A stretch of DNA of 31,635 nt from IMG/VR virus record IMGVR_UViG_3300032087_003396, positions 1 through 31,635 of that record; one strand, given 5' to 3'. The translations under genes and the position numbers were made by a program. Positions 8,310 to 13,491 of the stretch are shown here, piece after piece (the stretch's first letter is position 1; each line of letters begins with the position of its first letter). Below the pieces are notes generated by a model. That model was not told the DNA's origin. It saw only the letters and a list, made by a program, of their open reading frames with translations, and searched no databases. The DNA is from a virus.

Positions 8310-8673
8310 CTTGTTCCTTTTTATCAAAACTTGCCTTTATAGATGCTGTCAATGGGTCATCTTCACTATCATCTAAATTGTTGTATGTAATAATATCTTT
8401 TTGACCCAGATGCTGTTTACCTAACCAGATTGCCATAGCTGTATTTTTTTGAGATAGTTGAAACTGATTTCTTCTTAATGATAACAGACCACCTACTCTA
8501 AATTCTTCAAAGGCTTCTTCGTATGTCATTCCCATCTCTCTTTTACACCAGCTTCTTACTGCATCTTCTGAACAATGGAAAAACCCTGCTACTTCTCGCA
8601 GAGTGCTTTGTAGTTCACATAACTTAACAAATTGGTCTTTATCTATTTCTGTTTTTGGTCGTCCTGCTTTCAT
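8302..8673 (-). CDS. terS: Terminase small subunit
   Basis: 123 residues from the ATG at 8673, preceded by GTGGAG (eight-base spacing); a GTG three bases upstream is possible. The N-terminal AGRPKTEIDKDQFVKLC and the helix-turn-helix region STLREVAGFFHCSEDAVRSW (about residues 27-46) are typical of small terminases that recognise the packaging site. An oligomerisation helix and an acidic C-terminus follow. It overlaps TerL, its partner. It is the first gene after the non-coding region at 8677-8999 and so is probably the first late gene. Confidence 0.85.
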   Translation of the reverse strand: MKAGRPKTEIDKDQFVKLCELQSTLREVAGFFHCSEDAVRSWCKREMGMTYEEAFEEFRVGGLLSLRRNQFQLSQKNTAMAIWLGKQHLGQKDIITYNNLDDSEDDPLTASIKASFDKKEQDE

Positions 8674-8779
8674 CACATCAACTCCACTTGTTTTCTTTTT
8701 ATAATAGGCTGGTCGTTAAACTTTAATTTTTTTGTAATGCTTTCGGTTACAATTAGAAAGATGGTATTTGCTCTCTTGA

Positions 8780-8797
8780 CCTTTACACAAATAAAGG
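8780..8797 (-). other. Hairpin in the late leader
   Basis: CCTTTA and TAAAGG pair perfectly around a 6-base loop. It lies between the arms of the longer inverted repeats 8745-8753/8820-8828, so it would be an internal stem of that candidate RNA structure. Confidence 0.45.
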
Positions 8798-8842
8798 AAA
8801 TAAGCCTATTTTATTAAATATTGTAACCAAAAACACTACCTT

Positions 8843-8871
8843 ATAACACAATAATAAATCAATTTATTCAA
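8843..8871 (-). promoter_or_regulatory. Possible promoter for the late operon
   Basis: Minus strand TTGAAT (8866-8871), 17 bases, then TGTTAT (8843-8848), about 165 bases before TerS. The -35 matches that of the 19271 promoter; the -10 is weak. It is the best sigma70-like match in the non-coding region upstream of the packaging genes, but the AT-rich background makes chance matches easy. Confidence 0.35.
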
Positions 8872-8999
8872 AAAAGCAAGGTTTTTTTATAAAAAATGTA
8901 GGGTATGTATAGTTGAGATAGTTTTTCCATAAAGTCCCATATGAGAAAAAAATATATAATAGTTTACTGAAAAATGCTTCAAACCCTACACACTATACA

Positions 9000-9179
9000 T
9001 TATTTTACAACCACCTCTGGTTTTACCAAACCTTTACTTAATTTGATAATCATATCTCTGCTACGCTTTGCTTTGCGCCTACCAAAGACAACAAGTGCCT
9101 CTTCTGGTGCATTTGTTAGCGTAAGTTTTGGTGAGATGTATTGGTTTCCCACCTTCAACAGACACGCTACGACCTTCAA
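9000..9179 (-). CDS. Small basic protein, 59 residues, unknown
   Basis: A TTG at 9179-9177 overlaps the TGA of the upstream gene (9178-9176), and the frame runs 59 codons to a TAA. The peptide reads like real protein: a strand-rich first half (KVGNQYISPKLTLTNAPEEA), VVFGRRKAKRSRD as a basic patch, and MIIKLSKGLVKPEVVVK. Without it about 180 more bases would be empty. The start overlap suggests coupled translation, but I see no good Shine-Dalgarno for the TTG, and a GTG 30 bases further in is possible. No family recognised. Confidence 0.55.
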   Translation of the reverse strand: MKVVACLLKVGNQYISPKLTLTNAPEEALVVFGRRKAKRSRDMIIKLSKGLVKPEVVVK

Positions 9180-9412
9180 ACTCTAATGTCCATTATTTCC
9201 TGAAGTGTAAAGCCACGACTTTTTAACTCTCTAATACAAGTAAGGTAATCGCTAACCACATCTCGATACTTAACAATTTTGTCAATATTTTTCTTATCGT
9301 TTTTCTTGTAGTGTAAATCGACTAATTGTTCTGGCAAACATCTTGCTGATACCCAAGCAAATTGTTTCATCATCTCATCATCATTAAGCAACTTCAAGTC
9401 TTTTCTTTTCAT
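9176..9412 (-). CDS. Small basic protein, unknown
   Basis: 78 residues from the ATG at 9412, with AAGGGAAG about 10 bases before; a TTG at 9433 would place the Shine-Dalgarno inside the gene. It overlaps the end of the upstream gene by 29 bases. Mostly helical and charged, with DDEMMKQFAWVSARCLPEQLVDL in the middle and RELKSRGFTLQEIMDIRV at the end, a pattern that could be a small helical or winged-helix protein. No family recognised. It is part of a run of four small genes behind the 10022-10050 promoter. Confidence 0.72.
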   Translation of the reverse strand: MKRKDLKLLNDDEMMKQFAWVSARCLPEQLVDLHYKKNDKKNIDKIVKYRDVVSDYLTCIRELKSRGFTLQEIMDIRV

Positions 9413-9638
9413 AACTCGCTTCCCTTTTGACAACCATTCTAATTATTTCGTTGTCCTCACCTTTCTCTATTCTATCTAATATTTGTTGCGCATAATCTCT
9501 ATCAAACACATAACCCACATATTCATCATTGATGTCAATAAGTATTTCACCACCATCATCTAAACCAATGAAAGCATAGTTGTATATGTCCCCATTTCGT
9601 ATCTCACATATATAATGATTTAAAACTAATCTTTTCAT
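9384..9638 (-). CDS. Small acidic protein, paralogue of the upstream gene
   Basis: 84 residues. The ATG at 9638 overlaps the TGA of the upstream gene (ATGA) and has GGGAG eight bases before it, so I prefer it to the ATG at 9653. It is clearly related to the gene before it: both contain GDIY-Y, then DINDE(H/Y)(I/V)GY, RDY-Q-IL--IE and D-EIIR--VK. Spacing between these blocks is nearly identical, so the two arose by tandem duplication and diverged. The fold looks alpha/beta; no function is recognised. The C-terminus differs and is basic. Confidence 0.75.
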   Translation of the reverse strand: MKRLVLNHYICEIRNGDIYNYAFIGLDDGGEILIDINDEYVGYVFDRDYAQQILDRIEKGEDNEIIRMVVKREASYEKKRLEVA

Positions 9639-9880
9639 TTTCGCCACTCCCATTCATCTATTGGTTTACTTTTTACTATAAATCTGATGATTTCATCATC
9701 ATCTGAATATTCTATTTTTTCAAGAATAGTCTGAACATAATCTCTATTGTATAGATAACCAATATGTTCATCATTGATATCTAATGTCCATTCATTGTCC
9801 CTTGTATGTAACATTAGGTAACCATAGATATCACCTGCTCGTTTTTCTATTACTTTATCGTGCCACATTTTACAATTCAC
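9635..9880 (-). CDS. Small acidic protein, paralogue of the downstream gene
   Basis: 81 residues, ATG at 9880, preceded by AAAGAGGTGAA. First gene of the short block expressed from the 10022-10050 promoter, about 140 bases downstream of it. Shares GDIYGY, LDINDEHIGYLYNRDY and DDDEIIRFIVK with the next gene, with which it is coupled by an ATGA overlap. No known family comes to mind. Early or middle timing and small acidic character fit accessory proteins acting on host factors, but that is inference. Confidence 0.75.
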   Translation of the reverse strand: MNCKMWHDKVIEKRAGDIYGYLMLHTRDNEWTLDINDEHIGYLYNRDYVQTILEKIEYSDDDEIIRFIVKSKPIDEWEWRK

Positions 9881-9981
9881 CTCTTTTCATAATTTTTTTT
9901 ACTCCCCTTCATTATTGTTATACTTAAAGTTGCCCCCTTTTACAACCTTAATAACGATTTTTTTGAAGTTTCTACTACTAT

Positions 9982-10001
9982 TATACCTAAAATAAGGTAT
10001 A
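9982..10001 (-). promoter_or_regulatory. Palindromic operator or leader hairpin
   Basis: TATACCT and AGGTATA are perfect 7-bp inverted repeats with a 6-bp AT spacer. It lies about 15-35 bases downstream of the start expected from the 10022-10050 promoter and overlaps a TATAAT-like hexamer (9980-9985). It could be a repressor site in DNA or a hairpin in the leader RNA. Confidence 0.5.
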
Positions 10002-10021
10002 TTTTTTTCACCCTCACCTAT

Positions 10022-10050
10022 ATTATAGTGGTTTGGTGGAAAAAGTGGCA
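10022..10050 (-). promoter_or_regulatory. Phage promoter with TAGTGCCACTTT box
   Basis: On the minus strand TATAAT (10022-10027) stands 17 bases after TGCCAC (10045-10050), the latter inside TAGTGCCACTTT (10042-10053). The same box, spacing, -10 and downstream GTGAAAAAA recur at 18367-18398. The box overlaps the stop codon of the helicase gene. It would drive the four small genes and possibly the late block. Confidence 0.7.
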
Positions 10051-11397
10051 CTATTTTAAGATACTTTTTCTTTTTTTATACATTCCCAAACAGTAATTGA
10101 TATTGACATCTACATAATCATAGATGACAGGGGTGTCTTTTCCATCAACACTTCTCTCAATACGACCTGCACTTTGTTTGATGACTGCTCTGTTTTTATT
10201 TGGTGTTGCTAAATGTAGCCTATCAAGTATGGGTATATCTAAACCTTCTTTGGCAAGTGTATAGGTGGCAATTAAAACTTTATGTTTTCCTTCTCGCATC
10301 TGATGTAAAATATGTTCTCTCACATCTTTTGGTATTTTACCATTTATCATCAAAGCATCTACGCCTATACTATGTAACATATGGTGTAGCGTTCTGATAT
10401 GTTCTACTCTATGGGTTAGCACCAAATGATGATGGTCTGGTTCTCTATAAATTCTATTCACAATCTCAACATTTCTATCTTGATTATTTGTAATATAATC
10501 TATAAGTTTGATGTAGTTAAATGTCCCATCTGTTTCTAAATATTTCTCGCTATCATCTAAATCAGTTGCTATCATTTGATGTCTGGCTTTCATAATTTTA
10601 TCACCAACTTCTTCTGGGGCAATACTATATGCCATATTGCCAAGTAGTGAAAAAGTGCTTTTGAGTAAACCATCTACTCTGTCAAGTGTTGCTGACAAAC
10701 CAAATTTGTGTCTGGCTTTTAGATTTGATAAGACCCTGTAAAATTGCATCACTTTTGTTGGTGTTCCTGCTACTCTATGACACTCATCTACAATAATCAC
10801 ATTCCATTCTTTTGCATACTCTGACAAATCTAATTTAGTCATTGTCTGAACGGTAGCAAATGTTATGTCTTGACCTATATCTACTTTGCCATTAGTAATT
10901 GTTCCAAAATCACCATCAAAATAATGCTCTGCTCTCTTCTTACTTTGTATCAATAGGTCTTTTGTATGAGTAAGCCATAAGGCTTTTTGACCTAATGCTT
11001 GAATAAGTGCAATACCTATTTGTGTTTTACCAGAACCACACGGTGCTTCCAAGACACCACCCTTTGCATTTTTTAGCGTTTTAAGGGCTTTTTCTTGGTA
11101 GCCATATAAACTAACATTACCTTGCATTTCTAATGCTTTAAACGGTGCAAAATCAAGCTCATATGGTGTATCTTTGATAATGTCCCATACATTATTTAGC
11201 TCACCAAATGGTAAATAGATTTTATTTCCTAATCGTTCATATAGGTAAAGTTTTTTATCAATATTACCTGTCCATCTACCCATCTTTTTTGCTACATAAT
11301 AATCAGGGTTATCAAGCACTAAATTATTCTCACAATAATTAAGTAGTGCCATATTATAATTTTCTACAATAATCTTGTTACTGATAACGCTATTCAT
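10051..11397 (-). CDS. DEAD/H-box superfamily II DNA helicase
   Basis: 448 residues from the ATG at 11397; no clear Shine-Dalgarno stands before it, and a TTG or ATG up to 57 bases upstream is possible, but the N-terminus from here (NSVISNKIIVEN) looks like the family start. Motifs are all present: GYQ Q-motif-like LYGYQEKAL, Walker A APCGSGKT (118-125), DECH (204-207), SAT (235-237), and motif VI QSAGRIER near the end, with THR and ATYTLAKEGLDIP between. This is the XPB/SSL2- or UvsW-like type found in many phages, acting in replication fork or recombination intermediate remodelling. Its stop overlaps the next promoter box. Confidence 0.92.
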   Translation of the reverse strand: MNSVISNKIIVENYNMALLNYCENNLVLDNPDYYVAKKMGRWTGNIDKKLYLYERLGNKIYLPFGELNNVWDIIKDTPYELDFAPFKALEMQGNVSLYGYQEKALKTLKNAKGGVLEAPCGSGKTQIGIALIQALGQKALWLTHTKDLLIQSKKRAEHYFDGDFGTITNGKVDIGQDITFATVQTMTKLDLSEYAKEWNVIIVDECHRVAGTPTKVMQFYRVLSNLKARHKFGLSATLDRVDGLLKSTFSLLGNMAYSIAPEEVGDKIMKARHQMIATDLDDSEKYLETDGTFNYIKLIDYITNNQDRNVEIVNRIYREPDHHHLVLTHRVEHIRTLHHMLHSIGVDALMINGKIPKDVREHILHQMREGKHKVLIATYTLAKEGLDIPILDRLHLATPNKNRAVIKQSAGRIERSVDGKDTPVIYDYVDVNINYCLGMYKKRKSILK

Positions 11398-11620
11398 TTT
11401 TAGATGTGATGAAGTTCTTGTCATAATATGCAATACAACCTTCTTCACCCTCACAAAATTCAGCTAACTCTACGATACCACAAACTTCATAAATTTCTTG
11501 CTCACAAAGTTCATCATAATAATCGCTACTGCCACCCTCATTCATAGATACTAAATAATCATAGGCATCATCATAATCTTGAAACAGTTCATCATCAACT
11601 GCCCACCAACATTTTTGCAT
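11390..11620 (-). CDS. Small very acidic protein, unknown
   Basis: 76 residues, ATG at 11620, with AGGAAGG about 10 bases upstream. Extremely rich in D, E and Y (DDELFQDYDDAYDYL, SSDYYDELCEQEIYE) and carrying five cysteines. The acidity would allow DNA mimicry or binding to a basic host protein, a common strategy of small early phage proteins, but nothing specific identifies a target. It overlaps the helicase start by eight bases and follows the 79-residue gene by one base. Confidence 0.72.
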   Translation of the reverse strand: MQKCWWAVDDELFQDYDDAYDYLVSMNEGGSSDYYDELCEQEIYEVCGIVELAEFCEGEEGCIAYYDKNFITSKNE

Positions 11621-11621
11621 T

Positions 11622-11861
11622 TTAATATAACCTTCCTAACTGATTTTCCCAAAAAGAAGATGCTTTCATATAAATTGTATCATAAATATCAAGTAGTGTT
11701 TCATCTGTTGTAATGGTTCTTGGCAGATGACCCAACTGTATAAGATATTCAACTAACTCTTCAAAGAACATTGCAAACTTAATGGTCAAATCTAATTTGA
11801 TATTCATTTTTTTTGCTACCTCTCTCATAAAACCATATAGCTCATATTGTTTCAGTTTCAT
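11622..11861 (-). CDS. Small helical protein, unknown
   Basis: 79 residues. ATG at 11861 overlaps the TGA of the upstream gene (ATGA), with AAGGAGTAT close before it. Predominantly helical: KLKQYELYGFMREVAKKMN, then LTIKFAMFFEELVEYLIQLG and a C-terminal IYDTIYMKASSFWENQL. No family recognised; compact all-helical form suggests a regulator or adaptor. Member of the helicase operon. Confidence 0.72.
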   Translation of the reverse strand: MKLKQYELYGFMREVAKKMNIKLDLTIKFAMFFEELVEYLIQLGHLPRTITTDETLLDIYDTIYMKASSFWENQLGRLY

Positions 11862-12070
11862 TCTGATACTCCTTGTCTTTCTTCTGTTAACATTGAACTA
11901 AACTTTTCAAGTGATGTTGCTTCTTTTGGTTCTAAATTATTATAGGCACACCACTTTACAAAAGTTTCTAATCTCTGACACTCCTGCCAAGATACTAATA
12001 CTTCATCTTGACCAATCTCTCTCACAAAATAAAGTTCTTGTGATTTGACATTTCTAACTAATACAAACAT
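11858..12070 (-). CDS. Small protein, unknown
   Basis: 70 residues. ATG at 12070 shares one base with the TAA of the upstream gene (TAATG). First half looks like a small beta unit (FVLVRNVKSQELYFVREIG, EVLVSW), the second is helical with an acidic and basic mix. It is coupled at both ends to neighbouring small genes, so translation probably depends on ribosomes arriving from upstream. No recognisable domain. Confidence 0.72.
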   Translation of the reverse strand: MFVLVRNVKSQELYFVREIGQDEVLVSWQECQRLETFVKWCAYNNLEPKEATSLEKFSSMLTEERQGVSE

Positions 12071-12393
12071 TATTCTTCCTCTCTTTCATTTAACCAATCT
12101 ATAAAATCATCTTCATCAATAACTTTTAATAATTCATTAGTCCAACTAAATGATATTATTTTAGAATATTCTTTGTCAAATTTAAAATGTGTATCTTGAT
12201 GATTATATGACCCATTTCCAATCGCCCTTGCTAAATCGTGAAGTTGACCTGAAAAAGCACTATCTAAACCATCTTGGTCATTCTCAAAAATCTCATCTGC
12301 TGGACTTAAATGTTCATATACATATTCATTCCAGACATAGACTAAATCTTCAAAGTCAAAATAATCTATTAAATTATCTTTGGTATAATTCAT
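12070..12393 (-). CDS. Small acidic protein, unknown
   Basis: 107 residues from the ATG at 12393, seven bases after GAGAGGA; a longer frame from 12432 would run through the upstream gene and bury that site. Strongly acidic, with FDFEDLVYVWNEYVYEH, PADEIFENDQDGLDSAF and a C-terminal DEDDFIDWLNEREEE. It reads like a helical phage accessory protein with possible DNA mimicry. No family recognised. Starts one base after the upstream stop. Confidence 0.72.
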   Translation of the reverse strand: MNYTKDNLIDYFDFEDLVYVWNEYVYEHLSPADEIFENDQDGLDSAFSGQLHDLARAIGNGSYNHQDTHFKFDKEYSKIISFSWTNELLKVIDEDDFIDWLNEREEE

Positions 12394-12394
12394 A

Positions 12395-12580
12395 TTACAT
12401 TCCTCTCTTATTCTTTTCGCTATAAAAAGCATTGTGAAGTCTTTTTCTTCTTGTGTTTAATTCTACTTGCTGTGCTAATATTTTGTCAATTTCTGAACCT
12501 TTAAATGAAGATAAAGGTCTAACCGTTACTTTACACATTAAGTTTTTATACTCTTCATCTGTAAATAATCGTTTTTTCAT
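12395..12580 (-). CDS. Small protein, 61 residues, first gene after the hammerhead ribozyme
   Basis: ATG at 12580, nine bases after GAGAGGG (12590-12596). The frame is open further up to 12643, but that stretch is the hammerhead ribozyme, so the longer start is rejected. The protein is basic and helical: KKRLFTDEEYKNLMCKV, then SSFKGSEIDKILAQQVELN and RRKRLHNAFYSEKNKRG. No family recognised. Its Shine-Dalgarno begins right beside the 3' strand of the ribozyme pseudoknot, so ribosome loading and ribozyme folding could interfere with each other. Confidence 0.72.
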   Translation of the reverse strand: MKKRLFTDEEYKNLMCKVTVRPLSSFKGSEIDKILAQQVELNTRRKRLHNAFYSEKNKRGM

Positions 12581-12596
12581 ATTACAATACCCTCTC

Positions 12597-12659
12597 TGGA
12601 CTTGCTCATCAGTTGGGGTAGTCCATTTCCCCAAGACCCACAATTAAGTGGGTTTCGCA
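12597..12659 (-). ncRNA. Type II hammerhead ribozyme with loop I pseudoknot
   Basis: Read on the minus strand, every core element is present. Stem II is open at the ends: UGC (12659-12657) with GCA (12605-12603). GAAA is 12656-12653. Stem III is ACCCAC/GUGGGU (12653-12648 with 12641-12636), loop UUAAUU. The cleavage site is GUC, cutting after C12635. Stem I is UUGGGG/CCCCAA (12634-12629 with 12618-12613), loop of 10. CUGAUGA is 12612-12606. UGGACU in loop I (12625-12620) is complementary to AGUCCA right after stem II (12602-12597), a 6-bp pseudoknot that would be the stabilising tertiary contact. G10.1-C11.1 is also present. Self-cleavage is predicted, not shown. Confidence 0.93.
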
Positions 12660-12661
12660 TT

Positions 12662-12946
12662 TTATAAATTAGTTGCCCATTTATCTTCTTCAAGTTGTAA
12701 AGCATATAATGGTCTGTATGCTTTTTCATATGCTTCTAATAATGCTATTCTTTCTTCATCATTTGGGAAGAAATCTTTTTGATAATATCTTCCTACTAAT
12801 ACTCTGTTTTGTGGTTCAGCAGTTAACATACCATTTGGTGTTACTTCATATCTATTTGTATCTTTGTAATACCATACATCACAATCATCATAGTTCAACA
12901 ATGTTGTTACTACTTTACTTCTTACACTTTCATTTAATCTTTTCAT
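12662..12946 (-). CDS. Small protein, 94 residues, unknown, upstream of the ribozyme
   Basis: The frame opens at 12991, but that ATG touches the -10 element of the promoter at 12992-13020 and would be at or before the transcription start. The next ATG at 12946 has AAGGAG eight bases before it and fits a leader of about 40 bases, so I use it. The protein has an aromatic, strand-rich centre (DDCDVWYYKDTNRYEVTPNG) and an acidic helical end (DEERIALLEAYEKAYRPLYALQLEEDKWATNL). No family recognised. The TAA (12664-12662) lies two bases before stem II of the hammerhead, so a terminating ribosome would cover part of the ribozyme. Confidence 0.78.
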   Translation of the reverse strand: MKRLNESVRSKVVTTLLNYDDCDVWYYKDTNRYEVTPNGMLTAEPQNRVLVGRYYQKDFFPNDEERIALLEAYEKAYRPLYALQLEEDKWATNL

Positions 12947-12991
12947 TTCTTTTCTCCTTTTTGTTAAGGCTCTTTCTTGCCTTACACTCAT

Positions 12992-13020
12992 ATAATATCA
13001 TAACTTAAAGAGAATGTCAA
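12992..13020 (-). promoter_or_regulatory. Strong sigma70-type promoter
   Basis: On the minus strand TTGACA (13015-13020), 17 bases, TATTAT (12992-12997), with TATGA directly before the -10 (extended -10, TGn). The bases TTTAAGTTATG in the spacer recur in the 19271-19299 promoter. It would drive the 94-residue gene, the ribozyme, five small genes and the helicase. Confidence 0.85.
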
Positions 13021-13048
13021 TAAAAAAGATTATTTTTTTTTACTTTAA

Positions 13049-13120
13049 TTATTTTTTAATAAAAAGCATTAGCCAACCAAACAAAATTCCTATAAACAAT
13101 GCGATTAAATAGAATATCAT
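13049..13120 (-). CDS. Membrane micropeptide, 23 residues
   Basis: ATG (13120-13118) overlaps the TGA of the resolvase gene (13119-13117) as ATGA. The 23 codons end in TAA. Sequence is one hydrophobic helix with a glycine-rich face and a basic end: MIFYLIALFIGILFGWLMLF then IKK, so a single-pass membrane peptide with its C-terminus inside. Expected to be made by coupled re-initiation. No family can be named; small early membrane peptides can modify membrane or bind host membrane proteins. Conservation in relatives would decide. Confidence 0.62.
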   Translation of the reverse strand: MIFYLIALFIGILFGWLMLFIKK

Positions 13121-13491
13121 ATCAATACCCTAATGCAATCTCTTTTTAATGTTCTTGGTTTGTCAAAATCAATTTTGCTATATTTTAGTAAATACCATTC
13201 ACCATCAAAGCAAATAACAAAACCCACATTTGAGATACCTCGTTTCATCAACATTTTCATTGATGATTTTTGATTTGGTTCTATTCTATTGTGTAAGAAG
13301 TAATTTTTACCACTTACATTTTTTACATCTAAAAACCAAACAGCACTATTTTTTGCCATAATTATATCGAAAGGTTGTCCATTTACTTTGTCATTTAAAA
13401 TATGAACCCACCAACCTTTGTTAAACATTAAATTAGCAAAATCTTTTTCTGTCTGATTTCCGATTTTCTTTACATTACTTTTCATATACAT
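13117..13491 (-). CDS. Holliday junction resolvase-like PD-(D/E)XK nuclease (RecU/Hjc type)
   Basis: 124 residues, ATG at 13491 (a second ATG two codons in is possible), overlapping the primase-helicase end by 17 bases. The nuclease signature is E15, then PFD42, then D55-V-K57, with a small domain size and a basic surface typical of RecU and archaeal Hjc resolvases, which cut four-way junctions formed in replication and recombination. Such an enzyme would clean branched DNA before packaging. The exact subfamily is inferred from size and motif spacing; other PD-(D/E)XK nucleases cannot be excluded. Confidence 0.75.
   Translation of the reverse strand: MYMKSNVKKIGNQTEKDFANLMFNKGWWVHILNDKVNGQPFDIIMAKNSAVWFLDVKNVSGKNYFLHNRIEPNQKSSMKMLMKRGISNVGFVICFDGEWYLLKYSKIDFDKPRTLKRDCIRVLI

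Larger units (their letters stand above)
8677..8999 (-). other. Non-coding early/late junction with crossing inverted repeats
   Basis: About 320 AT-rich bases without a convincing ORF. It holds a possible promoter (8843-8871), a hairpin (8780-8797) and two sets of paired inverted repeats in crossing order: 8897-8912 with 8983-9000, and 8703-8710/8745-8753 with 8803-8810/8820-8828. As RNA on the minus strand each set would be pseudoknot-like. This could be the late leader, an untranslated RNA, a packaging site or a replication origin; the sequence does not decide. Confidence 0.6.

Noticed and set aside
8974-9186. Plus-strand ORF of 70 residues
   Set aside because: It is opposite the minus-strand 59-residue gene, which has a start/stop overlap with its neighbour and protein-like sequence. 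All other genes are on the minus strand.
12581-12643. N-terminal extension of the 61-residue gene, open to 12643
   Set aside because: This stretch is the hammerhead ribozyme, and a good Shine-Dalgarno precedes the ATG at 12580.
12636-12653. Stem ACCCAC/GTGGGT read as a rho-independent terminator
   Set aside because: On the transcribed strand it is followed by CTTGGGG, not by T residues; it is stem III of the ribozyme.
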